From Ensifer adhaerens (GTDB lineage Bacteria > Pseudomonadota > Alphaproteobacteria > Rhizobiales > Rhizobiaceae): a stretch of 64,000 nucleotides of DNA. The notes beneath the pieces are model-generated. The model was given only the letters and a program-made list of their open reading frames with translations, was not told the DNA's origin and searched no databases. The DNA lies in NCBI RefSeq assembly GCF_001270265.1, contig NZ_LGAP01000009.1, positions 62,001 to 126,000 on the forward strand, in the 5' to 3' direction. Of the stretch, positions 29,131 through 37,707 are shown in pieces (position 1 is the first letter of the stretch; the number at the start of each line of letters is the position of its first letter). A program made the translations under genes and the position numbers.

Positions 29131-29999
29131 CGGGTCGGCACCGGCACATCGCCGCGGTAGTCGTAGAAGCCGCGCCCGGACTTGCGGCCGAGCCAGCCGG
29201 CTTCGACATATTTCACCAGCAGCGGGCAGGGGCGATACTTCGAGTCCGCCAGACCGTCGTGCAGGACCTGCATGATCGACAGGCAGGTATCGAGGCCGAT
29301 GAAGTCGGCAAGCTGCAACGGGCCCATCGGATGGTTGGCGCCAAGCTTCATCGCCGTGTCGATGGCTTCGACGGAACCGACGCCTTCATAAAGCGTGTAG
29401 ATCGCCTCGTTGATCATCGGCAGCAGGATGCGGTTGACGATGAAGGCCGGGAAGTCTTCGGCGACAGTGACGGTCTTGTCGAGTGTAGCGACGAATTCCT
29501 TGGCGGTCTTGAACGTGCCTTCATCCGTCGCGATGCCGCGCACGAGCTCGACCAGCTTCATGACAGGCACCGGGTTCATGAAATGGATGCCCATGAAATG
29601 CTCGGGGCGATCCGTGGCCGATGCAAGGCGGGTAATCGAAAGCGAAGAGGTGTTGGTCGCGAGGATCGCTTCCCGCTTCAGGACGGGACACACCTGGCCG
29701 TAGATCTTGCGCTTGATCGTCTCGTCCTCTGTCACGGCTTCGATGACGAGGTCGGCCTGCGATAGGTCGTTGATGTCGGACGAGCCCTTGATCAGCGCCA
29801 GCGCGCTCTTGCGTGCCTCGTCGGTCATCTTGCCGGAAGACACCTGGCGGGCAAGGTTGCCGTTGACGGTGGCCAGCCCTGCTTCGATGCGGTCAGCGGC
29901 AAGATCGTAGATCTGCACCTTGTATCCGGCCATCGCCGAAACATGCGCAATGCCGCAGCCCATCTGCCCGGCACCAATAACTCCGACCGTCTTGATCAT
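29127..29999 (-). CDS. hbdA: 3-hydroxybutyryl-CoA dehydrogenase
   Basis: The 290 aa product begins MIKTVGVIGAGQMGCGIAHV, an NAD-binding GxGxxG. EAVTEDETIKRKIYGQVCPV, then FMGIHFMNPVPVMKLVELV (catalytic His), and the C-terminal 3HCDH domain with ANHPMGPLQLADFIGLDTCL follow. It oxidises 3-hydroxybutyryl-CoA in beta-oxidation or polyhydroxybutyrate metabolism. An ATG at 30011 would add four residues and cannot be excluded. It lies downstream of etfBA on the same strand. Confidence 0.93.
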   Translation of the reverse strand: MIKTVGVIGAGQMGCGIAHVSAMAGYKVQIYDLAADRIEAGLATVNGNLARQVSSGKMTDEARKSALALIKGSSDINDLSQADLVIEAVTEDETIKRKIYGQVCPVLKREAILATNTSSLSITRLASATDRPEHFMGIHFMNPVPVMKLVELVRGIATDEGTFKTAKEFVATLDKTVTVAEDFPAFIVNRILLPMINEAIYTLYEGVGSVEAIDTAMKLGANHPMGPLQLADFIGLDTCLSIMQVLHDGLADSKYRPCPLLVKYVEAGWLGRKSGRGFYDYRGDVPVPTR

Positions 30000-30053
30000 C
30001 GCGGCGAACATCCATCTTCAAGAATTTTGGCGGCCATGCCGCCGTCACATACG

Positions 30054-30083
30054 AAAATACCGGGCCGGTCTGACCGGCCCGGT
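30054..30083 (-). terminator. Terminator after etfBA
   Basis: ACCGGGCCGGT and ACCGGCCCGGT form an 11-bp stem with a 3-base loop. On the minus strand it is followed by ATTTTCG. It lies between etfA and hbdA, so it should separate or attenuate expression of hbdA. Confidence 0.78.
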
Positions 30084-30156
30084 AGATTGTTAATGCCAAG
30101 TCAGCGCTTTTGCCAGCCCTTTTCCTTGGGGCTCTCGCGGCGCGGTTGGCGAATGG

Positions 30157-31086
30157 TTACAGCGCCTTTTGCAGCTCCGGCAGGGCTTCGAACAGATCGG
30201 CGACGAGGCCGTAGTCGGCGACCTGGAAGATCGGTGCCTCCTCGTCCTTGTTGATCGCGACGATGACCTTGCTGTCCTTCATGCCGGCGAGGTGCTGGAT
30301 CGCCCCGGAGATGCCGCAGGCGATGTAGAGATCGGGCGCGACCACCTTGCCGGTCTGGCCGACCTGCCAGTCGTTCGGGGCATAACCGGCATCGACCGCA
30401 GCACGGCTGGCGCCGACGGCAGCGCCGAGCTTGTCGGCAACCGGCAGGATCACTTCCTGGAACTTTTCCGACGAGCCGAGCGCACGGCCGCCGGAGATGA
30501 TGATCTTGGCCGAGGTCAGCTCCGGGCGATCGGACGACGACAGCGCATCGGCGACGAAGGAAGAGAGGCCCGGGTTGGCCGCGGCCGAAACGCTTTCGAT
30601 CGCAGCCGAACCGCCTTCAGGGGCGGAGGCGAAGGAGGCGGTGCGCACGGTGATGACGCGCTTGGCTTCGGTCGTCTGCACGGTCTGGATGGCGTTGCCG
30701 GCATAGATCGGGCGCTTGAAGGTGTCGGAAGAGACAACTTCGATGATTTCCGAGACCTGGCTGACGTCGAGCAGCGCTGCAACCCGCGGCATGACGTTCT
30801 TGCCGACCGAAGTGGCGGCAGCAACAATGGTGTCGTAGGCGCCGGCGAGCGAGACGATCAGCGCCGCCAGCGGCTCGGCGAGGTTGTTGGCAAGCGAAGC
30901 ATCCTCGGCGACGAGAACCTTGGCAACGCCGGCAAGCTTGGAGGCTTGCTCGGCTGCCTGCTTGGCGCCGGCGCCGGCGACCAGCACATGCACATCGCCG
31001 CCGATCTTGGCGGCAGCGCTCAGCGCCTTGGCGGTCTGGTCGGAAAGGTGGTTGCTGTCGTGGTCAGCCAGAAGAAGAATGGCCAT
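30157..31086 (-). CDS. etfA: Electron transfer flavoprotein alpha subunit
   Basis: The 309 aa product has the N-terminal [20 protein letters not shown] and a C-terminal FAD domain: [64 protein letters not shown]. With EtfB it carries electrons from acyl-CoA and other dehydrogenases to ETF-ubiquinone oxidoreductase. It lies 22 bases after etfB in one operon. Confidence 0.95.
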   Translation of the reverse strand: MAILLLADHDSNHLSDQTAKALSAAAKIGGDVHVLVAGAGAKQAAEQASKLAGVAKVLVAEDASLANNLAEPLAALIVSLAGAYDTIVAAATSVGKNVMPRVAALLDVSQVSEIIEVVSSDTFKRPIYAGNAIQTVQTTEAKRVITVRTASFASAPEGGSAAIESVSAAANPGLSSFVADALSSSDRPELTSAKIIISGGRALGSSEKFQEVILPVADKLGAAVGASRAAVDAGYAPNDWQVGQTGKVVAPDLYIACGISGAIQHLAGMKDSKVIVAINKDEEAPIFQVADYGLVADLFEALPELQKAL

Positions 31087-31108
31087 GATGTAATCTCCCT
31101 TCCTTAAA

Positions 31109-31858
31109 TCAGAGCACGCCGGCTTCGGTCTTGAGCTTTTCGACCAGCTCGGCGACCGACTTGACCTTGATGCCAGCCTTGCGGCCCGACGGTTCCTCGG
31201 TCTTCAGCACCTTCAGCCGGGCGGCGGTGTCGACGCCGAAGTCGGCCGGGGTCTTCTTGTCGAGCGGCTTCTTCTTCGCCTTCATGATGTTCGGCAGCGA
31301 GGCATAACGCGGCTCGTTGAGGCGCAGGTCGGTGGTGACGACGGCCGGCAGCTTGATGTCGATCGTCTGCAGGCCGCCATCGACTTCACGCGTCACCGTA
31401 GCCTTGCCATCGCCGATCTCGACCTTGGAGGCAAACGTGCCCTGGGCCCAGCCGAGCAGGGCCGACAGCATCTGGCCGGTCTGGTTCGAATCGTCGTCGA
31501 TCGCCTGCTTGCCGACGATGATCAGGCCCGGCTGTTCGGCGTCGGCGACGCCCTTGACGATCTTGGCGACGGCGAGCGGCTCGACCTGGTCTTCGGTCTC
31601 GACCAGGATGGCGCGGTCAGCGCCCATGGCAAGTGCCGTGCGCAGGGTCTCTTCGGCCTTGGCCGGACCGACGGAAACGACGACGACCTCATCCGCCTTG
31701 CCGGCTTCCTTCAGCCTGAGCGCCTCTTCGACCGAGATCTCGTCGAACGGGTTCATCGACATCTTCACGTTCGCGAGCTCGACGCCCGAGCCGTCAGCCT
31801 TCACCCGGATCTTGACGTTGTAGTCAACCACCCGCTTGACCGTCACAAGTATTTTCAT
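31109..31858 (-). CDS. etfB: Electron transfer flavoprotein beta subunit
   Basis: The 249 aa product starts [20 protein letters not shown] and contains [21 protein letters not shown] and the AMP-binding [21 protein letters not shown] region, typical of EtfB. It pairs with EtfA in electron transfer from beta-oxidation. A strong GGAGGG lies 8-13 bases upstream. The leader region carries a palindromic site at 32008-32023 that may bind a regulator of branched-chain or fatty acid catabolism. Confidence 0.95.
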   Translation of the reverse strand: MKILVTVKRVVDYNVKIRVKADGSGVELANVKMSMNPFDEISVEEALRLKEAGKADEVVVVSVGPAKAEETLRTALAMGADRAILVETEDQVEPLAVAKIVKGVADAEQPGLIIVGKQAIDDDSNQTGQMLSALLGWAQGTFASKVEIGDGKATVTREVDGGLQTIDIKLPAVVTTDLRLNEPRYASLPNIMKAKKKPLDKKTPADFGVDTAARLKVLKTEEPSGRKAGIKVKSVAELVEKLKTEAGVL

Positions 31859-32007
31859 GGATTCTTCCCTCCAAGAGCTTTCGCAGGAAAATGCGCCTTA
31901 ACGGAGCCGCCTGATTGTCGGTTGGCGACATCGATACGCGTTTTTTCTCCAATTACAATCACTGTGCATGGCGCTAAATCGATATAACCCCGAGAATTGG
32001 AATAACG

Positions 32008-32023
32008 TTTACGTACACGTAAG
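32008..32023. promoter_or_regulatory. Possible LiuR-type operator upstream of etfB
   Basis: TTTACGTACACGTAAG is an imperfect palindrome (TTACG/CGTAA). As I recall it, the LiuR-type MerR motif is close to TTTACGTAAACGTAAA. It sits about 150 bases upstream of etfBA, whose product serves acyl-CoA dehydrogenases. The regulator identity is an inference. Confidence 0.35.
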
Positions 32024-32146
32024 AAAGTCACCTGACAAGACCTCTTCGCAGATGCGGTACGAGCGCCCAGTCTCTGTCGCCCGTGAAAGCTCAAGCCTTT
32101 GAAATGATGACGAAACTTCTGCGGATTGGATTTCAAGCCCACGGTT

Positions 32147-32941
32147 TCAAGCGGTCGGGCGACCCCAGGGTGTCGGCGGTTTGCGCGTTTCCGGCGTGGG
32201 TTGCGGCGTGACGACGACGGACTCCGTCCTGTGTTCGACAGCGCGGGGCGTGACGATCGTTCGATCGAAGAGCGGGACGCCGCGGCGTCGCAAAATGACC
32301 ACCAGCACCAGCCCGGCGACGATGCCGCCGACATGGGCGCTCCAGGAGACGCCGCTACCGGGATCGACCACCAGCATGAAGAATTGCTGGCCGATCCAGA
32401 AGGCGAGCGGAATGGCGGCCGGCAGGGGCAAGGGTATGCGGAAGAACACCAGAACCCAGACACGCACCTTCGGGTGCAACAGAAAATAGGCGGCGACCAC
32501 GCCGGAGATCGCGCCCGATGCCCCGATCAGCGGGGCCTCCGATGCCGGATCCAGCAGGCCATGCGCCAAGGCCCCGGCAGCGGCGCAGGCGAGGTAGAAG
32601 ACCAGGTAGCGAAAATGCCCGAGCGCATCCTCGACATTGTCGCCGAACACCCAGAGGAACAGCATGTTCATTGCCAGATGCATGAAGTCGCTATGCAGGA
32701 AGGAATAGGTGATGAAGGTGAAGCCGTCGGGCACGATGATCAGCGACGGGTCGAGCTGGGCATAGTCAAAGATGAGCGCCGGGATATAGCCGAAGCCCAG
32801 CAACGTCGCATTGGCGAATTCTTCCGTGGCGATCGGACCGGTTATCAGCCAGACGACGATGTTGATAACGATCAGGCTGATCGTCACATACTGAACCTTG
32901 ATGTGCTTCAGGCTGTTCTTGTCGTGTAGCGGTATGAACAT
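32147..32941 (-). CDS. Rhomboid family intramembrane serine protease
   Basis: The 264 aa product has six or seven membrane helices. Catalytic features are HLAMNMLFLWVFGDNVEDAL (oxyanion-loop Asn), LIGASGAISGVVAAYFLL (GxSG with the serine), and HVGGIVAGLVLVVIL with the catalytic His. It cleaves membrane protein substrates within the bilayer; the substrate is unknown. The C-terminal 45 residues are proline- and threonine-rich. It lies between etfB and the adenosyltransferase gene on the same strand. Confidence 0.9.
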   Translation of the reverse strand: MFIPLHDKNSLKHIKVQYVTISLIVINIVVWLITGPIATEEFANATLLGFGYIPALIFDYAQLDPSLIIVPDGFTFITYSFLHSDFMHLAMNMLFLWVFGDNVEDALGHFRYLVFYLACAAAGALAHGLLDPASEAPLIGASGAISGVVAAYFLLHPKVRVWVLVFFRIPLPLPAAIPLAFWIGQQFFMLVVDPGSGVSWSAHVGGIVAGLVLVVILRRRGVPLFDRTIVTPRAVEHRTESVVVTPQPTPETRKPPTPWGRPTA

Positions 32942-32962
32942 GCGGTCTCCCGAAGCGTGTTT

Positions 32963-33070
32963 CTACAGCGCCGCGCCTATCAAGGCGCGCAAGGTCGCTG
33001 TAACACTCTGATTTACTGCATAATCTCGCCCTTAAGTCGAACAAGATTTAAGGGCGAGATCATGCAGTGG
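32963..33070 (+). repeat. Two-palindrome mosaic repeat, family 2, copy 2
   Basis: About 108 bp. It begins CTACAGCGCCGCGCC, continues CGCTGTAACACT, and ends with a long palindrome whose arms are CTGCATAATCTCGCCCTTAA and TTAAGGGCGAGATCATGCAG. It matches 9451-9557 in order and orientation. It lies between the rhomboid and adenosyltransferase genes. Confidence 0.8.
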
Positions 33071-33076
33071 GGAACG

Positions 33077-33655
33077 TTATCGGTTTTTCCCGGGAATCCA
33101 AAGGACGTCGGCATGGCCCTTGTCGTTTGCCCAGCGGGCTGCGACGAACAGGAAATCCGACAGCCGATTGATGTAGGCAATCGCCTCGCGGCTGACGATT
33201 TCGGCCTCGAGCTGGGCAAGCGCCACCATCTGCCGCTCGGCACGCCGGGCAACGGTTCGCGCCACATGGAGCGCGGCGGATGCGGCGCTGCCAGCCGGCA
33301 GCACGAAGGAGCGCAGGGGCTCGAGATCGGCGTTCAGCCGATCGATCTCGGCTTCGAGCCAGGTCACTTGCGTGGCGACGATGCGAAGCGGCTCGTATTG
33401 CGGCTTCTCGCCGGTGTCGGGGGTCGCGAGATCGGCGCCGAGATCGAAGAGATCGTTCTGGATCCGCATCAAGGCGGCGTCGAGATCGACGACGTCGGCG
33501 GTGTGTTGCCGTGCGAGCCCGACGAAAGCGTTGGCCTCATCGACAGCGCCGTACGCGTCGACCCGGAGATCGCTCTTCAGGCGGCGCGCACCGGAAACGA
33601 GCCCGGTGGTGCCGTTGTCGCCCGTCCGGGTGTAGATCTTGTTGAGCTTGACCAT
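33077..33655 (-). CDS. PduO-type cob(I)yrinic acid a,c-diamide adenosyltransferase
   Basis: The 192 aa product has PduO-type ATP-binding IYTRTGDNGTTGLVSG and RLKSDLRVDAYGAVDEANAFVG at the N-terminus, then IQNDLFDLGADLATP and the C-terminal INRLSDFLFVAARWAND. It transfers the adenosyl group of ATP to cob(I)alamin-type corrinoids. It complements cobS and cobT earlier in the window, consistent with de novo B12 synthesis. It is the first gene past a mosaic repeat. Confidence 0.93.
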   Translation of the reverse strand: MVKLNKIYTRTGDNGTTGLVSGARRLKSDLRVDAYGAVDEANAFVGLARQHTADVVDLDAALMRIQNDLFDLGADLATPDTGEKPQYEPLRIVATQVTWLEAEIDRLNADLEPLRSFVLPAGSAASAALHVARTVARRAERQMVALAQLEAEIVSREAIAYINRLSDFLFVAARWANDKGHADVLWIPGKNR

Positions 33656-33671
33656 GGTGTCGTCACGTTCC

Positions 33672-33875
33672 TCAGGCGGGGCGGCCGCCGCCGGTGATCC
33701 ATAGCGTCAGCATGATCAATACGATCGCGACTGCCTGCAGCAGGACGCGCGCCTGCATCAGCTTGTTGGATTTGCTGCTGCTGCCACCCCTCATCATGTT
33801 CAAGAGGCCGCGGATCAGAACGATGGCGACCAGCCCCATGACGAACAGGGTCAGGCCGGTGACGAAACTGGACAT
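33672..33875 (-). CDS. Twin transmembrane helix small protein (HIG1-like)
   Basis: The 67 aa product is MSSFVTGLTLFVMGLVAIVL, then a glycine/serine/lysine turn (MMRGGSSSKSNKLMQAR), then VLLQAVAIVLIMLTLWI. Two helices with a basic loop is the layout of bacterial HIG_1_N proteins. In mitochondria HIG1 proteins associate with respiratory complexes; the bacterial role is not established. It lies 16 bases upstream of the adenosyltransferase gene and is probably co-transcribed with it. Confidence 0.8.
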   Translation of the reverse strand: MSSFVTGLTLFVMGLVAIVLIRGLLNMMRGGSSSKSNKLMQARVLLQAVAIVLIMLTLWITGGGRPA

Positions 33876-33899
33876 CGAATGCTCCCTTGCGTTTTTCAC

Positions 33900-34733
33900 T
33901 CAGCCGAGTCGGCCGATGATGCGGTAAAACAATGCTGCCGGCAGGAGTTTCTTCAGGAACGCGCCCTGCTTGGCGGGCCTTGTTACAATATAGTGCGGTT
34001 TCGGTCTCTTTGCTGCCAGCGCGTGCTTTAGGACCGAATATACGGCATCCGGTCCGAGCTTGCCCGCGACCGGTTTGCTCTCGCCTTTCAGGCGGCGCAT
34101 CTGCCGCTCGTACTCGGCGCGGTGGACCGAATTCTTCAGGTCGATGAAGCGCTCGATATAGGTCACGGCATTGGCGGTGAATTTCGAGGCGATCGGCCCC
34201 GGCTCGATCAGGCTGACCTTGATGCCACTTCCGGCGAGTTCCATTCTCAGGGTCAGCGACAGCGCCTCGATCGCGAACTTCGATGCGTTATAGGCGCCGC
34301 GCCAGCGATAGGGCACGATGCCGAGGATGGAGGAGCATTGCACGATGCGGCCGCTTCCGCGCGCCCGCATCGCCGGGATCACCCGCCGCGTCAGGTCGTG
34401 CCAGCCGATGACGTTGGTTTCCAGCTGCAGCCGCAGGGCTTCCGGCGGCAGGTCCTCGACGGCGCCGGCCTGTCCATAGGCGCCGTTGTTGAACAGCGCA
34501 TCGATACGACCGCCGGAGCGCGCCATCACTGCCTCGACGAGGGCGGCGATCGTCTCCGGCTTGGTATAGTCCATCAGGAAGGTTTCGATGCCCTCGTTTT
34601 CCAGGGCGCTTCGGTCCTCTTCGCGGCGCACGGTTGCAAACACCCGCCAGCCGTCCGCATGCAGCGCGCGGGCACAATGGGCGCCGATCCCGGATGAACA
34701 GCCGGTGACAATGATTGTGGGGCGATCGGACAT
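33900..34733 (-). CDS. SDR family oxidoreductase
   Basis: The 277 aa product starts MSDRPTIIVTGCSSGIGAHC. It has the TGxxxGIG cofactor loop, NNGAYGQAGAVEDLP and the catalytic S...YxxxK (CSSILGIVPYRWRGAYNASKFAIEA, Tyr in AYNASK). The C-terminal part (HYIVTRPAKQGAFLKKLLP) fits short-chain dehydrogenases of the classical type. The substrate is unknown. An in-frame extension to 34778 has no conservation. Convergence or operon linkage with the HIG1-like gene is unclear; 24 bases separate them. Confidence 0.88.
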   Translation of the reverse strand: MSDRPTIIVTGCSSGIGAHCARALHADGWRVFATVRREEDRSALENEGIETFLMDYTKPETIAALVEAVMARSGGRIDALFNNGAYGQAGAVEDLPPEALRLQLETNVIGWHDLTRRVIPAMRARGSGRIVQCSSILGIVPYRWRGAYNASKFAIEALSLTLRMELAGSGIKVSLIEPGPIASKFTANAVTYIERFIDLKNSVHRAEYERQMRRLKGESKPVAGKLGPDAVYSVLKHALAAKRPKPHYIVTRPAKQGAFLKKLLPAALFYRIIGRLG

Positions 34734-34916
34734 CCTGTCGATTCCTGTAGAAATCCTGCCCCCGTTTCCCATATTCATCGGCGGGATACAATTGAATTGC
34801 GCGAGCCCAAACCCGTGTACGCTGTCGCGGGCGGATGAGCGTCAATGCCATGGAACGGCGCCGGACGGGCTGCATGCGAAGGCAGGCGACCCCGGCGCCA
34901 CTGGGCCGGAGTCGAA

Positions 34917-35798
34917 ATGCCAGCGTTTATTCGCATCATCTGGAAAGTCGTGTTCGATGCGCTATGGCACTTCAGTCTGGACGACGGCTGGGCGATGGCG
35001 AGCCATGTGGCGCTTTCGTCCTTGCTCGCCGTCTTCCCCTTCCTGATTTTCGGCACGGCGCTCGGCAGCTTCCTTGGCGCCGACCAGTTTGCCGAGACTG
35101 CGGTTCACCTCATTTTCGACGCCTGGCCGGAGTCGATCGCAACCCCGATCGCCAATGAGATCGTCCAGGTGCTGACCATTCCGCGCGGCGGTCTGTTGAC
35201 CGTTTCGGTGCTCGCGGCCGCCTATTTCGCCTCGAATGGCGTCGAGGCGTTGCGGGTGTCGCTCAACCGCGCCTACCGGGTGACGGAAAGCCGCTACTGG
35301 TATGTGACGCGTCTTGCCAGCCTTGGGTTCGTGATCGCCGGCGTGCTGATCCTGGCGGCCCTCAGCATCCTGCTCGTCGCCGTGCCGCTGGCGCTTCGCT
35401 ATGCCGGGGAATGGCTGCCCTGGCTCGATGGCGTGCTGGCGACGGTCGACAACTGGAGCCTGCCGCTGGCGCTCGTGGTTGTGACGGGAGGGCTCCTTGT
35501 GTCGCATCTCTGGCTGCCGGACGGTCACCGCAAGGTGGTCGACGTGTTGCCGGGCATCTTCCTGACGTTGCTCTGCTGGACGATCGGCGGCTACACCTTC
35601 GCCTATTACCTCTCGACCTTTGCGACCTATGTCTCGACCTATGCCGGCCTGGCCTCGATCATGATCGTGCTGGTGTTCCTCTATATAGTCGCGGCGATCT
35701 TCATCATCGGCGCCGAGATCAATGCCGCGATCCTTAAATATCGGGTCAAGCGCATGGTGCGGCGCAGCTTCCAGAACGTGCGCACGACCGAGGATTAA
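34917..35798 (+). CDS. YihY/BrkB family membrane protein
   Basis: The 293 aa product has six membrane helices. The N-terminal DGWAMASHVALSSLLAVFPFL, ASNGVEALRVSLNRAYRV and the C-terminal AGLASIMIVLVFLYIVAAIFIIGAEINAA are the diagnostic YihY/UPF0761 motifs. The family was once annotated as ribonuclease BN in error; it is an inner-membrane protein of unknown function. GGAG lies 6 bases before the ATG at 34917. A RIME element follows directly. Confidence 0.9.
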   Translation: MPAFIRIIWKVVFDALWHFSLDDGWAMASHVALSSLLAVFPFLIFGTALGSFLGADQFAETAVHLIFDAWPESIATPIANEIVQVLTIPRGGLLTVSVLAAAYFASNGVEALRVSLNRAYRVTESRYWYVTRLASLGFVIAGVLILAALSILLVAVPLALRYAGEWLPWLDGVLATVDNWSLPLALVVVTGGLLVSHLWLPDGHRKVVDVLPGIFLTLLCWTIGGYTFAYYLSTFATYVSTYAGLASIMIVLVFLYIVAAIFIIGAEINAAILKYRVKRMVRRSFQNVRTTED

Positions 35799-35805
35799 GT
35801 TCGCT

Positions 35806-35910
35806 TAGAGCATTTCCAGGAAAAGTGCGAAGCGGTTTTCCGTCAGGGAATGCGTAAAAACAGAGAGATAGAGCGTTTCTGCGACTCCGTCTAAACCGGA
35901 AATGCGCTAG
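35806..35910 (+). repeat. RIME-type element, copy C (full length)
   Basis: About 105 bp, near-identical to 29029-29130. It begins AGAGCATTTCCAGGAAAAGT and ends CCGGAAATGCGCTAG. It abuts a 41-base palindrome and then an inverted part-copy, making a composite 208-base island. Confidence 0.88.
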
Positions 35911-35948
35911 ATCATTTCATTGTTTCATTGAAACAGTGAAATGATCTA
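35908..35948. repeat. Long palindrome between two RIME copies
   Basis: TAGATCATTTCA (35908-35919) and TGAAATGATCTA (35937-35948) are perfect inverted arms. An inner TGTTTCA/TGAAACA pair extends the stem, with a single mismatch and one central base. Confidence 0.85.
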
Positions 35949-35960
35949 ACTCTTTGAAAC

Positions 35961-36013
35961 TACGCAATTCCGGGCGGAAAACCGTTTCACACTTTTCCTG
36001 GAATTGCTCTAGA
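35961..36013 (-). repeat. RIME-type element, copy D (inverted part-copy)
   Basis: TACGCAATTCCGGGCGGAAA, then ACCGTTTCACACTTTTCCTG, then GAATTGCTCTAGA. This is a diverged half-element in inverse orientation to copy C. Its end gives the TAG stop (36009-36011) of gluQ. Confidence 0.8.
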
Positions 36014-36899
36014 GGATCAGGGCACGGATATCGGCCGGCGACCGGCCAGCCTCGCGGAAGGCTGAAATACCGGTGTCCCGATTGCTCTTGGAAAGCTTCC
36101 GGCCGTCGGCGTCGAGCAGCAGGCGGTGATGGTGGTAGATCGGTTCGGGCAGATCCAGCAGCCGCTGCAGCAGGCGATGCACGGCGGTTGCATGATAGAG
36201 GTCGCGACCGCGCACCACATGGGTTATGCCTTGCAGCGCATCGTCGACGACAACAGACAGATGGTAGCTCGACGGCGCGTCGGAGCGCGACAGGATGACG
36301 TCGCCCCAGGCGGCAGGATCGGCCTTTATGGTGCCCGTCTCTCCATCCGGTCCACTGCCGGTTTCCTGCCACACGAGGGGAGGGGCACCGGCCGCAAGCA
36401 CCGCCTTTTGCATGTCCAGCCGCCAGGCATAGGGCTTGCCGCCTGCGATGATGGCGTTGCGCGCATCGGTCTCCAGATCGCGCTCGCGCCCGGGGTAGAG
36501 CGGTGTGCCGTCCGGATCGCGCGGCCAGCTCTTGCCCTCAGCTTCAGCATTGGCAACCGCCGCCTTGATCTCGCCGCGCGACAGGGCCGAGGGGTAGACG
36601 AGGCCCATATCGTTCAGCCGCTGGAGTGCGGATGCGTAAAGGTCGAGATGGTCCGATTGCCGGCGCACTGGCTGTTCCCATTCAAGCCCGAGCCAGGCGA
36701 GATCGCTAGCGATCGCGGCCTCGAATTCCGGACGGCAGCGCGTCCGGTCGATATCCTCGATGCGCAGCAGGAACCGCCCGCCCGATGCGCGCGCCATGTC
36801 GTGGTTGAGCATCGCCGACAGCGCGTGGCCCAGATGCAAAAGGCCGTTCGGACTCGGTGCAAAACGGAAAACAGGTTGTGCGGATGACGTGTCTGCCAT
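36009..36899 (-). CDS. gluQ: Glutamyl-Q tRNA(Asp) synthetase
   Basis: The 296 aa product starts MADTSSAQPVFRFAPSPNGL. It has the class I catalytic core of GluRS: a HIGH-like HLGH in RFAPSPNGLLHLGHALSA, RIEDIDRTR, and a KMSKS-like KLSKSNRDTG near the end. It lacks the GluRS anticodon-binding domain, which defines GluQRS. It attaches Glu to the queuosine base of tRNA(Asp), linking functionally to the YhhQ transporter gene. The TAG stop lies inside a RIME part-copy. Confidence 0.94.
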   Translation of the reverse strand: MADTSSAQPVFRFAPSPNGLLHLGHALSAMLNHDMARASGGRFLLRIEDIDRTRCRPEFEAAIASDLAWLGLEWEQPVRRQSDHLDLYASALQRLNDMGLVYPSALSRGEIKAAVANAEAEGKSWPRDPDGTPLYPGRERDLETDARNAIIAGGKPYAWRLDMQKAVLAAGAPPLVWQETGSGPDGETGTIKADPAAWGDVILSRSDAPSSYHLSVVVDDALQGITHVVRGRDLYHATAVHRLLQRLLDLPEPIYHHHRLLLDADGRKLSKSNRDTGISAFREAGRSPADIRALIL

Positions 36900-36953
36900 C
36901 GTTTCCCTTTGGCATGGAAGCGGTATAAAAATCATCCGCTTTTTGGAGGCGCC

Positions 36954-37601
36954 ATGCGGATCATCCGGACACATGAGGACATCGAGGCGGGTCTTGCCGG
37001 TCTGGTGATGCTCGACGCCCGTCTCGAACATGTCGTGGCCAGGGCCGGGCCCGTGCCGCTCAGGCGAACCGACCCCGGCTATCGCGGTCTTGCCAGCATC
37101 ATCGTGTCGCAGATGGTATCGAAGGCAAGCGCTGCGGCGATCTGGAAACGCATGGAAGCGTCGCTCGGTGAGATCACCGCGCCTGCCGCCCTGGCACTCA
37201 GCGACGAGGATTGCCGGACGATCGGACTTTCCCGCGCCAAGGCCGACGCGCTGAGGCGGGTGGCACAGGTGGTTGTTGCCGGCGAGATCGACCTCGACGC
37301 GATTTGCAATGTCGAAGCCCAGGAGGCGATCCGGGAACTCACGACCATCAAGGGCGTCGGGCGCTGGACAGCGGAGGTCTATCTCTTGTTTTGCGCCGGG
37401 CATCCGGATGTCTTTCCATCCGGCGATGTCGCGTTGCAGAATGCGATCAGCCACGGTCTCGGTCTGGAGTTGCGCCCGACCGCCCGCGAGATTGATTCGC
37501 TGGCCGCGTCATGGTCGCCCTGGCGCAGCGTCGCGGCACGTCTGTTCTGGGCCTATTACGCGCAAGAAATGCGGCGGGATGCTGTTCCTGTGACGCCTTG
37601 A
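36954..37601 (+). CDS. DNA-3-methyladenine glycosylase, AlkA-like (HhH-GPD)
   Basis: The 215 aa product has the helix-hairpin-helix plus GPD motif: ELTTIKGVGRWTAEVYLLFC, followed by the catalytic-site Asp in FPSGDVALQNAI. SIIVSQMVSKASAAAIWKRM is the usual N-terminal helix of the family. It removes alkylated bases from DNA. GGAGG stands 7 bases before the ATG at 36954. It diverges from gluQ. Confidence 0.9.
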   Translation: MRIIRTHEDIEAGLAGLVMLDARLEHVVARAGPVPLRRTDPGYRGLASIIVSQMVSKASAAAIWKRMEASLGEITAPAALALSDEDCRTIGLSRAKADALRRVAQVVVAGEIDLDAICNVEAQEAIRELTTIKGVGRWTAEVYLLFCAGHPDVFPSGDVALQNAISHGLGLELRPTAREIDSLAASWSPWRSVAARLFWAYYAQEMRRDAVPVTP

Positions 37602-37604
37602 AGG

Positions 37605-37631
37605 AAAAAGCGAATCCACTGTTCGTTTTTT
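37605..37631 (+). terminator. Terminator after the glycosylase gene
   Basis: AAAAA-g-CGAA pairs with TTCG-TTTTT around a 7-base loop with a bulged G; a T-run follows. It starts 4 bases after the stop. Confidence 0.6.
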
Positions 37632-37707
37632 CTTTCCGACTTCACAATCCTGTTGCAACGGGCCTAATATAGAAGGTGCAGATGCCGAATCGATCAGGAG
37701 AATACGC

